Part shown: positions 32,486-45,745 of the stretch, in pieces | How positions within the stretch are numbered: position 1 is the first letter of the stretch | How the letters are laid out: each line of letters starts with the position of its first letter | NCBI GenBank assembly: GCA_025331565.1 | Contig: JAFREQ010000043.1 | Coordinates: 6,395,001 to 6,459,000 of the forward strand | Reading direction: 5' to 3' | DNA from: Holacanthus passer | Taxonomy: Eukaryota > Chordata > Actinopteri > Pomacanthidae | DNA: 64,000 nt | The notes under the pieces: model-generated | Database searches by the model: none | What the model was told of the DNA's origin: nothing | Seen by the model: only the letters and a program-made list of their open reading frames with translations | Made by a program: the position numbers and the translations under genes

Positions 32486-32889
32486 ATGCCACCTGTGAAA
32501 TATTACATGATCAGATCCCACAGTGTGGCTGATCTGCAAATGTTCCTGAGTCCCATCTGAGTGGTGAAGGGATCCATCTAGTGGACGCACAGGGGAGCCT
32601 GCACCAAATCTTCATGTTTTTTTATTTTCTTCTTAATCTTCATTTAAAGCACCTTGTCTGTTCCCTTGGTTATAAAATGATCAATATGTTTTAAAAGACA
32701 ATATTTACTCTTATTCCAGCATCTTGTTGTAGTGTAGGTCCTGTGTTGGTTTGATGAGTCAGCGTTTTTTTTTTACTCTTTATTTTAAGATTAGGCCTAA
32801 AGAACTTTGTATGATAATGATGACATATATATTATTGCCAACTTGAATCATCCATTTCTTGATTCAGTGAATGTGTTAAACTAAAAACC
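32486..32889. other. Unique non-coding DNA
   Basis: An AT-rich stretch with no gene or repeat recognised. Confidence 0.5.
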
Positions 32890-33230
32890 CTTCATTTAAG
32901 GAGTATTACAATCCTTTACTTGAATATTTCTATTTTATGCAACAATGTCTTTTGTTTTTACTCCACTACATTTGTCTAAAAGCTTTAGTTACAAGTTACT
33001 TTAAGATTTTGCACACTCTTCCTGTCCAGTGAAAATCCTCCATCTCTGGTGATTTTGTATTTTAATTTTTCTGATAAACTGAAGGATGAAGTGTTTCTTT
33101 ATGGGTTGAGAAAATTCTCCTACTTCTTAAATCAAATAAAAAAATTTTTAAAACCCCTCTTCAATTAGCTGTAAAATACATTGTCACAAAAGTAAAGGAT
33201 CTGAATACTTCTTCCACAGCTGATACAATT
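32890..33230. repeat. Teleost repeat family B, copy 1
   Basis: Contains TTTCTATTTTATGCAAC, TTTTACTCCACTACATTTG, AAAGCTTTAGTTACAAGTTA and AAGTAAAGGATCTGAATAC. This is the order known from a frequent fish interspersed repeat. Related copy at 38700-38925. Confidence 0.55.
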
Positions 33231-34190
33231 AAATGTTTAAAGGAATGCAAATGAAAATTATTCCATTCACAAGTTATGTGCCCTGTTAGACACAATAAGT
33301 TGAGTTTATGGTAGTTTGTCAAATAACAGCAAAGTGTGTATGCAAACCATATCCAGATCCACATATTGACACAAGCAATATGATGCATTGCAAAGCACCT
33401 GCGTACTATCTCTAGTGTGATTTGCCTGTGACTTCCCAACAGAGGCAGGGCATTGGTACATGGATCAGCAGCACCACCTTGTGGCCATAGTGAGTTATGC
33501 TTTAGATGTGATTTATAAACCATAGAAAGGAGGAGTGAAGATCAAGGTTTTTTTTTCTGCAGTTAAAGAATATATAGGAATCCATTGATGAGTCAAAAGG
33601 AGAGAAACCCTTGAATATTTCAGTTTGTTGCCTGTGTGTTGATCATCCACTGATGCTTCAGCATGGAAGCAGGATGATTTTCCTGATGTCCAGCATCTTC
33701 TCACCACTGTCCCTGCTGTGAACAAAGACTCTCTATCCACTCCTCACAGTGGACACATGCTCCACCTCATGAAAAGGCCGTGATCCCATCAAAATAAAAA
33801 ATAAAAAAATAGTCACACAAATCAAACATGATTGACAAAAACATAGTCTGTTGGTTGTGCATGTTCTCAGAAGAGAGAGAAGAAGAGCGATGACAAGAAA
33901 TGAGGGAGATGAAACAAAGGTCCAGAGACTTTCTTAGATAGTGTCTAAAACCTCAAAGTTATGTTTGCAGTGTTTGTTCTCAAAATTTGAAGAGCCATAA
34001 TCATAACCGACATTTCTCCTCTCAGCCCCATGACTCAAAACACCTTGTCTGTTTGAGTGTGTGCCTTCACCAGTAACAGTAACAGATGGAGAAAATTAAT
34101 AACCAAAGATCAAATAAGGCCGGATCATGCATTATTTAGGTGTCATGCCATATCGAATTTCAAAGGTCATTCTTGACCTTGGAAAACGCA
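33231..34190. other. Unique non-coding DNA
   Basis: About 1 kb without a recognisable gene, RNA or repeat. Confidence 0.5.
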
Positions 34191-34194
34191 GCTG

Positions 34195-34520
34195 AGAATA
34201 TTTTCATGACAGACAATTGGGCAAACTCCATCTGTTGATGAAGATCATGTCATGATCAAACAGTCCAGAACAGCAGCTAAATGGACCGGGTGGGGAGATT
34301 GTTTTCCTAAGTGCTGCCTCCAAGGTCAAGAGTGAACTTTGAACCTCAGCTTTCAAGCCAACAAGTCTTTAGAGGACGTCTTTATGTGACCATTTACAAA
34401 TCCAGACACTTGGGTGATGAAGGTCAGGTCATATGGTTGAAAGCTCCAGAACACCTGCTAAGTGGAACCTTTGATAGTTTGCAACTGTCATGTCATGTGT
34501 TTTTGAATCTATGTGCAGTT
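34195..34520 (+). repeat. Imperfect direct duplication
   Basis: The segment from about 34238 (GATGAAGATCATGTCATGAT to AGCAGCTAAATGGACC) returns in altered form from about 34417 (GATGAAGGTCAGGTCATATG to ACCTGCTAAGTGGAACC), about 180 bp apart. It is probably part of an old interspersed element with an internal repeat. Confidence 0.45.
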
Positions 34521-35561
34521 TCACCTATACCTGGTCCACATGATGGGTACATCTTTATTCATGTGTTCTTGTCACTGACATGTACTCAAGGCATAAAAAA
34601 GATGAAATAAAGAAAAAGAAAAAAAGAACTGGGTCATCTACCACTTATATAACAGGGGTTTGGTCTTTTGTAAGGTTTCAGTAGCTCCCTCTACCTCTCA
34701 AAAGTTATTTAACAGTATGATTCACATCAAAGCACTCAGGACCCCTGCTGCTAAACTCAAAGGCCAGACAGCCCATCTCCACTCTTACGTGCTAATAACC
34801 ATCCCTTTATGAAGTTCATAAAACCCACTCCTCATGCCGTCGCTGCAGATGGTGGGCCAGGCTAATAGCTGGAAAAGTAGCACCATCCGCCACCTCGCTT
34901 GGACTCCTTTGAACTGGACCGTACGCAGATTGAACGGGGGGGGCAGCCATATGCATGTTTCTGTGTGTGTTTGAAAGGATCTCTCAGTGTATATGCGCGC
35001 GTGTGTGTGTGTGTGTGCACTTGTGTGTCCTCGTCCTTATCCTGTCACAGCGGGGGAGAGACATGAAAGCCTTTCTACAGCGTTTGGTAATTGCAAAGAC
35101 CTCCGTTCTGCCTAAACAGCATAAGAGATGACAACCTCATCAGGACACGGTCGAATCCAGACGTCAACACACACACACATATATTGTACAGATGTGCACA
35201 CACCTTTGGGGCAGCTGACCAATCAATAGTCTTGCCTGTGTAAAAGTACACAGAAGTGTGCACTGGGTGCTTTTTCTTTTCCACACAAGCCTTTCTTTGT
35301 TGTGTGTAACCTTTTGATCTAAATGAGAAAAAAGGGGCTTAGGTAGGCCAATGCATTTGAGAGGGGAGGTTATGCTAAAAGGGGTAGAGGGGAGCGAGTT
35401 GCCACCTTTTCATCTTACCTCTCCTCTGTTCAGCTTTATAACAAATGTCAACGCTGATAACAAAGCCTCATTTGCATATCATAATCCCCATCTCTCGACC
35501 TTCTGATCAGGTGTACTTGGAAGCGCGGCTGTGTTCTTTCAAAAAGAGAAACAGATAGAGA

Positions 35562-35595
<34 letters not shown>

Positions 35596-37860
35596 CTTCA
35601 CTCTGAAAGCTGTTTGAAGTTCTCTGCCAGAGTTCAAATAACACTAAAACATGTGCATGGCATTGAGTGGTTGATTTGTATTAAAAAGAAGAAAGGCGAA
35701 GGGATGGAGGGATGAAAGGAGGTCAGGGAGGGGAGACTGAGGGAACTTTGTGGAGCTCATCCTCTGGATCTCATGCCACTACACATACAGATGAGCAGAC
35801 TTTTGCATCCAGTCTCTGAAGTTGAACATGATGTGTGAAGTAATCCCGACAAAACTCTTTCTTCCTCAGATTCTGCTTTATTTTTTTCTGTGCATTATTG
35901 AATTGATGGTCACAGCAGCCTCTTTCCTTTTCGCCCCGCTCGGGCTTCTCGCTAACCAAGCAGCTGAGCAAAAACTCCTCCGCCAAGCTTCAAAGGAGCT
36001 GCTGCTGGGCGATGGCAGGGCGAGAGAAAGGGGCGTGGACTCGTGGCACGGTTTACTGCAGAGGTCAAGGTGTGTGTCTGTGTGAGCGTTATTAGCAACT
36101 CTGCATGTCATAGCAACAGATCCAAAGGTCACGGACCACCCCAACTGTGTGTTCGCACACTTCATCATCTCCCACCACAGTGATCAATAGTGGCTGGACT
36201 GTTCATACAGGGTAGGATTGGACGGCTACCAATGCGCTATGTTTCTGCCTTCTCCCTGTCAGATACGCCGTCTTGGCTTGAACACACTGTTCTCAGCAGC
36301 CTACGGTTTCTGAATCCTGGTTGTGAAGACCAGACGTCCTTTCCCATGAGTGAAGAGGGCCTCCAGCAGAGCTGCCTCAGCTCCTCCACATTCTCATAGT
36401 CCTCCGTTTGGCCGGAGTTGTAAAGCTGGGCCCTGGGAGTTGCCCGCCTCCACTCTGATCCACTCAGCCCAGCTCTGCACCAGAGGCTGTCCTGCCAGCT
36501 TCTTTATCCCAGCTACCGCACACCCAGGGCGGGCAAAGCCAGACTGACAGTCCCCCGCTGCCTCCAGAGCCTCCGTCTCATTTCCCCCTGTAGCCGCCCA
36601 CCACCCCTCTCAGCTTTTCAATCTTCGAAGCAATTAGAAGGAGATCCCTTTCTTTTGTCGTCTATCCGTGGAAAGAAGAAAAGCGAGAGAATGAGAAAAA
36701 AAGAAGAAGGAGGGCCAAGTTGTTGGTGGTGGTGGAGCTCAGGCCTAGCCAGGAGCCACTTGTGAAGCCCTGGGTATTAGGACTCACATGGTTTGTTTGG
36801 AAAGGCTTCTCCAGGGGCCAAAGTGGGATTACGTTGCAGATTGCAAGTTCCCATGGAAGGGGCCTATACCAGCGAGGGCTTTGGTGGGTGGGTTTCAGGT
36901 TGGGGGCCATAGAAGAGGTCTTTATGAGTTTGGGGTCTGTCTGAATGGAAAGGGCCAACTCCCAGCATGCTAGCCCTCCATATTAGATGGACACAGAGAG
37001 GCTATTGAAGTTACCCAGACATCCCCCCTTTATTTCTATCCTTTTCTCTCCCTCTCTCTCTGCTCTTGAAGGCTTAGCTGTTTGCCAGTCGAGAAGAAAG
37101 TAAAAGACTGTTCTGGGGCCTGAAATGATTCTTGTGTTCATTTTTAGGATGAAAATACCATCTGTGATTTTGAGCAAACATAATGTGATATGACTGTTTT
37201 AACCACAGTGTCTGACATTAAAGCTGTGGCTCTTGGGCCACAAGAACATCACCTTGAATTATGTCAGCGATTTATTTTTTGAAATCATCTTAAAATAAAA
37301 CTTAAGAAGGCCTCAAGGAACTTTTATTCTTAAGCTATAAATCCACACTGATGATTTTTAGTTAGAGCTGACCCCTCACTAAATGAAAACATGTAAAGGT
37401 AAATAGGTAATAATGTCAAAAATACTACCAGCTCCAAAGGATTTATCAATCAAACAGCAATCATTTTTTCAACAATATCTAATTGCTTTCAAATATGGAT
37501 GATATTTCTCTTACAATTAAGCATGTTAAAAGCTAAAAGCTAAAAGAACCCTGAAAGGAAACAAGAACAACAACAGACAATCGCGTGAAGAGAGACAGAA
37601 CATGAGAAGGACCCGAGGGACCCTGGTGAGGCCTTTGAAGCTGCATCATACTGTTATTCTTTCTAATGTGCTGGAGAGCATCATTTAAAATTGTCAAGGA
37701 AATAGCAGAACCCCAACAGAGAGACTTTAACATGGTAATTTCTGTGGGAAAAAAAAAATCCTCAACTTGAGTGCCAAAGCTCTGAGAAATAAGATGACAG
37801 AGTCTAGGTATGATGGCGTGTCTCCACCTGTGGAACAACATCTTATCACTTATCAAAAGG
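34521..37860. other. Non-coding stretch with microsatellites only
   Basis: No supported gene. There is a short TG tract near 35000 and a GA tract at 35563-35592. An octamer-like ATTTGCAT in AT-rich context near 35472 and a CT-rich stretch near 36550 are the only other features seen. Confidence 0.5.
35563..35592. repeat. GA microsatellite
   Basis: About 15 GA units, uninterrupted. Confidence 0.85.
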
Positions 37861-37879
37861 ACTCGAGAGACAGTTCAGG

Positions 37880-38240
37880 TTTTCAAAAATCAAGGTCTTC
37901 ACTTGGGAAGTAGGCCCGGTACACAGGCTGGCAGGAGATTGGGCAACCAATCCAAAACTGGGCTCCGCAAAGGCAAGATAAATATCAAGAAACCAGGAAG
38001 ACTAAAATCTAGGAATCACTGAAAAGCTTGACACAAAGGACGAAGACAAACTGGCACAGAGACTAAAAACACTGGGAGAGGGGGACAATGAGACAGAGGT
38101 GAAACCAATCAGACAATCACAGAGGCAGGAAGTGGGGATCTGAAATGTGAGGAGAGTTGAGTGACACAAAATAAAACAGGAAGTGCTGTAAAAATATGAA
38201 AACTAAAGGCACCATATCCTAAGAGTCTGGACGGGGCATA
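37880..38240 (-). repeat. Dispersed repeat related to family A
   Basis: Shares AGCTTGACACAAAGGACGA, AGGTGAAACCAATCAG, GGCAGGAAGT and AAATAAAACAGGAAGT, in order, with 55395-55800. It is more diverged in its first half, so it may be a sister family rather than the same one. Confidence 0.4.
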
Positions 38241-38374
38241 ACAGACCTGTACTAGTCTAGATTGAAATACCATCAAGCTTTCGTTCCTGTGTTAAAGGAC
38301 GCATCCAATACACTTCAGTACTTGCTACTTTCTACTTGTTCTGCACCAAAACACTAAGGTGACTTCTTCATATG

Positions 38375-38412
38375 CGAAAACCTACTTGGCAATAAAACTG
38401 ATTCTGATTCTC
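38375..38412 (+). repeat. LINE-like 3' tail fragment
   Basis: ACTTGGCAATAAAACTGATT followed by CTGATTCTC is the usual 3' terminus, with GATTCT repeats, of truncated fish non-LTR retrotransposons. Confidence 0.5.
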
Positions 38413-38699
38413 AAGATACAAAAAAAGTGAATGTCAAAATACCAACGTCACCAAATGAAGCCTTTAATTAACCAATGTGCGATTCAGTCGGAGTCCGTGT
38501 GGCAAATCTCACTGTTTCTCCTGCTGAGACTCTCTCTTTGCTGTTGTTATTGCTCAAATGTGAGAATCAAAAATGGCATCATGTCTCGCTCATCAGCTCT
38601 TCAAAAGCAACATAAAACTGATTATGTGAACTCACAAGGACTCACAGCATACATCCCTCATTTATACATTTTTGTCCACTCAATTATAGACGTTTGATT

Positions 38700-38925
38700 T
38701 GTTTATTTGTAACTAAGTACATTTACCCAAGTATTCCAGTACTTAAGTATAAATTCGAGATGCTTGTACTTTACTTGAGCATTTCCATTTTATGCAACTA
38801 TTCTAGCAAAGAAAATATTGCACAGGAACTTTTACATGTAGTGGAGTATTTTCACAGTGTGACATTTGTATTTTTACTTACTTACTCTTTAAGTAAAGAT
38901 CTGAATACTCCTTAGACAACTGCAT
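38700..38925. repeat. Teleost repeat family B, copy 2
   Basis: TAACTAAGTACATTTACCC, GCTTGTACTTTACTTGAGC, ATTTCCATTTTATGCAAC and TAAGTAAAGATCTGAATAC follow the order of the family. The middle part is deleted. Confidence 0.6.
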
Positions 38926-41900
38926 ACAAGTGTCATATTGTATTTAAAACATTTTAAGATGTGATGTGCAATTGAGACTACAGAAGAATAGAATAAATAA
39001 TGGTGTAAAATCCAAGGCTACAATTTGCTAATCAAAAAGCTGAATGATGATCTAATTCACTGATATCCTGATTTCGCTAATGATAAGCTGTGTACTCCAC
39101 ACATTAAACACAGAGCATCTTCAGTGTAATTATCATTATCATTTTAAGAGAGCAAAACAGCTTCAGTGCAAAATGAAAAATACTTATGTTATGATGAGAA
39201 CTTTCATTCCACCTAACCCGACTCAACGCTTTTTGAGAAATGCTCTAGTTCAGGCAACCCTTCACCACTAGTGCTTATGAATCAGCATCATCATCGCTCT
39301 CCAGATGTCTCCCTCTTACCCTCCTCTTCCTCATGCCCCTCAATCTCTCCTGTCACCTTCACCCTCAACCCCCCAGCACCCCATCAGTCTCTGTCTGCAG
39401 ACCAAACAGCCTCTCTCCCCTTCTACTCTCCCCCAACCCCCTCCAGCCATATCCCTTTGAGCTGTGCCGCCACAATGCATAAATACATAAATCTGGTGTC
39501 AGTGTATGCATGTGTGTGTTAATGTGTGTGTGCGTTGGGTGGGGGATGTCGACATATAGACGACGGGCCGGCAACCCTACAGGCAGACCCCCTTTCATGT
39601 GTCACCAGATCACAGGCGCTCAGTGTTTACACACCAGACTGATCCAGACACACAAGCAGACCCCTCCCATCTCCACCCCAGCCATGTCCCCCATAACCTG
39701 TCACCCCGACTGGGGAAGCTCTGGGACAAAGGCTGGGAGTCAACCTGGAGGTGGTGGTGCCAGACCGGCTCTCTGATCTGAGCAACTGCCAAGGACCTGA
39801 TGGGAGATACGACCAGAGGTCAGAGGTCAAAGGGACCATAAAAAAAAGTCAGCTGACCTCCTCTTGTTTGGTCTTCAGCCGCCCTCCCCCAACACACACT
39901 TGATTTAATGTTGTGTGATTGCAGCGATTTGAATGTCAAGTCACTGAACCTGAATCTGACGCCTCTGAAAAGCATCATTATTCCAGTGCTGGCGTGTGAT
40001 TTCATGGGCGAGAGATTCATCTTTCACAAAACACTTTCATATCATAACCATCTCCGAATCACAAACCCCTTCAGCGCGTCACACAAGAAACCAGTGCTCA
40101 CAGATGGTTAATGGAAGAATGTGAGCACAATGATGATTAAAGCAATGAGTTTTAAAATGTTGTCAACTTTGACTACTTTCACACATGAAAGCTGTATCTC
40201 TCCATCAGCGCGTTCAAAAAGTGATGAGTGGGAAAACAAGGGGGAAAGGATCAAATCAAATCATGACAGCATGAAGATAACGTCTCCGCAGATTCATTTT
40301 TTGCTTTCTGTAAAACAGCTGAATTCAACTTCAACTCCTGCTGCAACAACCACGAATCCACTTCTTCCTTCCTGAGACAAAAAAAAAAGAAGGTAAAAGA
40401 AAATGAGACGAGAGGAAGAGAGCAGAAAACAACAAAGCTAAAGGAAGCATTTTATCCTGCTGTGTTAAATTGGGTGTGACTATGAACGATTCAGAGGCCC
40501 TGAAAAGGATGAGAAAATACACCCACACACACACATACACACACAACAAAAACAAATTAACATCTAAAATGCTCCGGCTCGTTTCAACCGTTCACTTCAA
40601 ACCGTCATCAGGCCTCTAATGGGGGCCAAGTTCAAAGCTCCACTAGACTCCTGCTGCTTTGCTGAGATGGAGGAACAACACTTCCGTCTCCCTCTCCCTC
40701 CCTATGTTTGTTTATCCTTTGCTTTGCTCTCTTTCCCTCCTCTCGTTCCCTGCTTCGATCTCTCTCGCCGCTTCATTTTTCATCCCCCCCCCCCCCTTTT
40801 TTCTTTCAGAAGACCCCTCTTCGACTCCTCTCCTTTTCTTCCTCTCTCGCTCCGTCTCCTCCTCTTATTTTACTCTCGACGTCTGATTCCGCTCGCTTCT
40901 CCGCAGACTCCTCTTGTGCTCGCGCTCTCCCTCTTTGTATCTCAATCCGCCTTTCATCACATATGCCAGTCTTTCAAATCTGACAGACATTGATCAGCGC
41001 GCAGCAGCGGGGATGCTGTCCTGGTGCAAGTTTGTACGGAGAGAGCCCACATCTAACCCTGGATATCCAAACAGAGCCTTGAACAGCCAGTTCTCAAAAG
41101 ACAACCACTGGTCGGAGATAGACAGCTGCTCAGCGCTGCCCTGCAGATATCTGCCAGGATCAAAAACCCTTCTCGTCTCCCCCGCCCTCCCTCCCTCTCC
41201 CCTCTTTTCTCTTTCGAAGATGGCACTTCCACAAATGTTTAACTCCAGCTATCTGCTCATTAAGAGGTCTTCAAAGCCTTCCATTGATGTAAAAGCATCC
41301 ATTTGAATTTGTAATCACCCTTTGCTGTACGGCTGCTGCGCTCAGCGTAATTTCCTCCGGATTTTCTGATAGCCGGCTCAAAGAGCTAACAACCCGTTTT
41401 CTCCTCTCTGAGTAGCGGGAGAAAGAAAGGGAAGGACTTTTATCGGAACTTTTTAGAAAGCAGGGAGGTGCGTATTTGTGAAGGCCTTGGGTTTGTTTAT
41501 ATATGCTGACAAAGAAAGTAAGAATATATAGAAATTCACTCTGCCGACAACGCTCACAAAGATAAGAGCGGTGAGAAAAACCCACTAGAGCTGGATAAGG
41601 TTTGTTTGAAGATTAAAGTTCTGTCGTCATCATAGAACGGGCTATTTTTCTTGAAAGGCACTTAAATGGCCCAGAAATTGGTTTGTCTATAGGGAGCGCC
41701 TTTAACTGATATTACCTTTAATGGTTGGTTTGGGGTTTTTTTTTTAAATACACCACCGCACAAACTTTAAGGCGTCTGAGGCTGTGAGAAAACACACTTT
41801 GCCCACATGATCCGTTTTAAAAGAATGCCGAGCGACACATTCGTGAGCGACCTGCATGCATATTTAGCTCAAACATCCGCCGCGTGTTGAGATGATGGAG

Positions 41901-43312
41901 AGCCAAACTCTGTCACTCCGGCACGACACCAGGAAGAAGAAAATATTGGGGTGGGGAAAAAAGGCAGAAAAAGAGGAAGAAATCCGTCAGATCCTGGAGG
42001 CAGAAGAACATACCTTTACATCTGGATTTCCTCACAGGAAGGAAGCGTTTGAAATCTAATACATAAACATTATTCACCCGACTCGCCAGTTTTTCCCTTC
42101 ACCTGCGGAAAAACAGGCTCTTCTTCTGAGCCACTTTGGGGAACTTTTCCACAACACAGTCCTCCTTCAGTAGGTTCAATAAGAGGGCTGACTGGGATTT
42201 GGCTCCTGCCATGTTTCATCAAACGCACTTGTCTTCAGCCATCGCAGGCCTGTCTGTCAGTCAAACAGCTGCTCATAAATAGCACTTCCCTCAGGTTTCC
42301 ACTGCTGTGTTCTGAAATGTGGATATTAAGTTAAAAAGGATTTACAGTTGAATTCTCAGGACTCAGAGCTAAAGACAACTGGGAAATGTGGCTTACAGTC
42401 TGCTACTGCTAAGACAGAATCACTTTACTGATGATCATTCAATGGCATTATGAGACTATCATTAAAGGAAACAACATTGGTTTCTGTTTGTGGCTTGGTT
42501 TTGGTGACATAAGTAATTGTTGAGGTCTTGGGGAAACAGAGCAGTCAGACGATCATTAAGGCTATAAACAAACAATCAAGGCAGTAAAATGAGTATTGTC
42601 AGGACACACACTGACTGTGAGCTCGACCGTGTTTTTTTTATTTTCTTGTTTTGTTGTTTTCTTTCATTGTAGTGTTACAATGAATATATTTTAGTGCAAA
42701 GTGATATTTTGCTCTCTTGCATTTATTCTAACACAAACTACAAAGAAAAAAACCTCATAATAATGCTAATATCCACATGCACACATGATAATAATCTAGT
42801 TTCTGTACTAGTTTTGATACTTAAACACAAGCACTTAAACTAATGCTTGAAATAATACAAATATGAGTCTAATGCTTATGTGCTTTTGCTTGATCTGTAA
42901 GAGGATGATAAAAAAAGCTATGATTTTTGTATTCATTTGTGTGTGTGTGTGTGCATGTGTAAACTGGTGGCTGACATGTCACCAGGACCATTGACTCCAG
43001 TCTAATCCCTTCCTGATGGCCTTTTCTTCAGGCGCAGATGGAGACTAGGGGCTCTTGACCTTTGACCCGCACCACTAAATCACATCAGTCGTTGGCTGTG
43101 AGGGCCACAGGGCCCCCGGACCCCACCAGGCAGATGGGCAGCTGCCTGCAAACAAACACACACACACTCAGACACACACAACTACACACATTTGTGAAGA
43201 ACTTTTCATGCGCATATCTGTATACAGTCATGTTTTCACACATATGACTCAAAATAAAACACACACATAGGTCAATACACTTTCATGCACTTGCAGGGAC
43301 ACACAGATTGAT

Positions 43313-43314
<2 letters not shown>
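38926..43314. other. Non-coding stretch, no gene seen
   Basis: 4.4 kb. Pyrimidine-rich DNA at 40680-40960 and 41160-41220 produces several chance open frames. The block 40980-41310 is less repetitive and could be a conserved non-coding element, but nothing in it can be named. Confidence 0.5.

Positions 43315-43369
<55 letters not shown>
43315..43369. repeat. CA microsatellite
   Basis: About 27 CA units, uninterrupted. Confidence 0.92.
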
Positions 43370-43372
<3 letters not shown>

Positions 43373-43484
43373 CACCACTAAATAATGTTCTTTTTTCTTT
43401 TTTTAAAATATTCTCTGTCATCTGTGTCCTTTTACTGAGCCACATCACACACTTTCTCAAGCTCTCTCCTACACTTTGTTTTAA

Positions 43485-43516
43485 ACTTCTCTTCTCTTCT
43501 CTTCTCTTCTCTTCTC
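43485..43516. repeat. Pentanucleotide TTCTC microsatellite
   Basis: About six TTCTC units in a row, a less common repeat unit than the dinucleotides around it. Confidence 0.85.
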
Positions 43517-44596
43517 CCTGTGATGTGGCTTCTCTGTTTCTGCTGAATAAAACACAGACTAGGAGAGAGAAAGAGAGAGAGAAGGAGGGTGATGAAGAGA
43601 AACGTAGACAGCAAAGACTAAGAAAGAAAGAGAGGGGTAGAGAGTGAAAGAAACAGACAGAACCAGAAAAAGAAAGCCGAGACTTACTCAGTCTCTTTTT
43701 TTATGTGGTAAAATCAACAACACAGCCCACCCTGCTATTCTTTGTTACAGAAATATGCCTCAACTATGTCAGATGAGGTCATGTCAATTACAGTAAGTTG
43801 CAGTTATAAGCAGTATGCTTCCACAGTAAATATGCTTATCTTACTGCATGGATTTGCATGGTAAATAAATACTTCAGGTGGGTTTTTATAAAGCTGGATA
43901 ATCAGTACACATTTCTTTTTTTTTTTTTCAGACCCGCTGTCACGTAGCATCTCGAGGAGCCTCGTACAGTGACAAACACACCTTTGAAACTCAACTTCGA
44001 ACAACTGCTTTGCATGAGAAGCAGGCGAGCAGAGTTGAAACGTGGGCTGGGTTCCCCTCACACCGACGTGCTGCTCGCCCACGCTGCGCTCCTGCGGAGG
44101 TCCTCCTCACTTTGTTGTCCTCACAGCAGGCACCTGCATTCCTGGCATAGCTGTCTCCAAAGTTTCAAGAGCGGCTCGCTATCTCTCCGTCTCTCTCTGC
44201 TCAGACCTCCATTGCCTTGTTGCCTAGAGATGAAAAGGAGCGAGAATGGGGACAACAGAGAGAGAGGAAGAGGAGGATGAAAGAGGAGAGAGATCAGAGG
44301 GGAGGACAGGCCAGCAGGGGAGTGATGAAGTTTGTTTGGGATACTTTGGATTTTTACGGCCCTTGTGTTGGTGCCAATATCCTCTCTTTACTCCCTGGCT
44401 TCGAGCTTAAGGGGGAAAGGGGGTTTCTGCAGGTGCTGGTTTACATTTTTCCAAACAAAAAAAAAGGAACTACATGGTTCAGATGACTGATATTGTTGAG
44501 TTTTCAGTCAGTGGAGGGTGCTGGGTAATGTTGACAGGTATCAGTCACATCAGGAAGACGCAGTGTGTTGGTGCACGGAGGAAGATACCACATCAT
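43517..44596. other. Non-coding stretch, no gene seen
   Basis: About 1.1 kb with purine-rich patches (43560-43680, 44225-44330). No coding exon or known repeat was recognised. Confidence 0.5.
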
Positions 44597-44700
44597 GTGA
44601 AAAATGTAAATCAGGTTTATTGTCACATGCAACGTAGTGAAATTTGATCTCTGCATTTATCCCTGAGGAGCTCAGCGCAGTCACTGACAAGACAATGAGC
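44597..44700. repeat. Teleost dispersed repeat fragment
   Basis: TCAGGTTTATTGTCACATGC and CTCTGCATTTATCCCTGAG resemble a frequent fish repeat whose full form continues into a GC-rich part absent here. Confidence 0.4.
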
Positions 44701-45001
44701 CTAATATACATACATACATGCTTCTGTAAAGAATATTTTGAACTCAAGCTTAAGTTTGCAATTTTTTCACGAGCTTTCAGCCATATCTGTTGGCCTTCAT
44801 AGCATCATCCAGAAGCAGAAACAACAACATGTGATCATATAACTAAAGATGGCAGAACTGCTCGTTGGGCTGTGAAAATAACTTCCCAAGACACCTTTCC
44901 AATGTTAGATTAGATGCTCATGCCTGCTTCACGCTGTGATTGTCCGGCTGTGTGCAGGTGAGAACATAAGATGGGTTTGAACTGCGTTATTACATAATCT
45001 T

Positions 45002-45023
45002 AAAAAAAAAAAAAAAAAAAAAA
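45002..45023. repeat. Poly(A) tract
   Basis: Homopolymer of about 22, perhaps the tail of an old retroelement, but no body is recognised upstream. Confidence 0.85.
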
Positions 45024-45534
45024 GCTGGTTGCAGACAACATCAAATTGGGATGTTTTCATCAAAGCTACAATAGAAAAAATGCAGCTATCTACAAGTCAT
45101 TCGTGGCAGAAGGAAAGAAGACCTGTCACGGTGATTATGAGAAAACAACATACCAATCTCAGGGCAAGGCATTCTGGGGTTTTTGGAAATAGGAGGACAT
45201 AATGTAAAGGAAAATGGTAAAGACGATGTAAAGTCTAGCATAACAACCTGGAAGGTGATATTAAACATAAGCTTTAGGATAAATTCAGAATATGCAAATT
45301 GGTAAAAACAGTTGATTCCTCTGTAATTAAGGTTACCAAGAGCTATACAGTCCAGTACGGTCAGATCTTTGACTGTTGGTGCACATTTTACTCAGCAGAG
45401 AGAGTCGTGATGTAAAACATACGCTCTCCACTGGCACGCAGCACTGGAAGGGAGCTGTTGTGAAAGCCTGTCATTTTGAAAACAAATCCATAACAAACTT
45501 CTAAAACTCATGTTCCATGGTTACAAAACACACA

Positions 45535-45745
45535 CACGCACACACGTTTACTTAGGTCACTTTTGAGGACATTACATAGACTTGCATACATTTCCCAGAG
45601 ACCTACCCTAACCATGACCACTGCTTGTCTAACCCTAACCTTAACCACTGACCCAAAAATTTGCTGTTTTCCAACTGGGGACACGGGTTTTGTCCCCAGT
45701 TGCACCAGCCGTCCCCAATTAACTGGTCTTGAGTGAAATGTGTCC
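45535..45745 (-). repeat. Teleost dispersed repeat with CCCTAACC pieces
   Basis: TTTTGAGGACATTACATAGA, then several CCTAACC units, then GGGTTTTGTCCCCAGTTGC. This order is that of a widespread fish repeat. The CCCTAACC pieces are part of it and not telomeric. Confidence 0.5.

Noticed and set aside
35455..35520. Octamer-like ATTTGCAT enhancer
   Set aside because: A single short motif in AT-rich DNA; too weak to list as a regulatory site.
39270..39840. Cluster of overlapping 60-90 codon frames on both strands
   Set aside because: C-rich composition gives open frames in several phases at once. No splice sites or motifs single one out.
45600..45650. Telomere-like CCCTAACC units
   Set aside because: Only a few interrupted units, embedded in a known type of dispersed fish repeat, so not an interstitial telomere.
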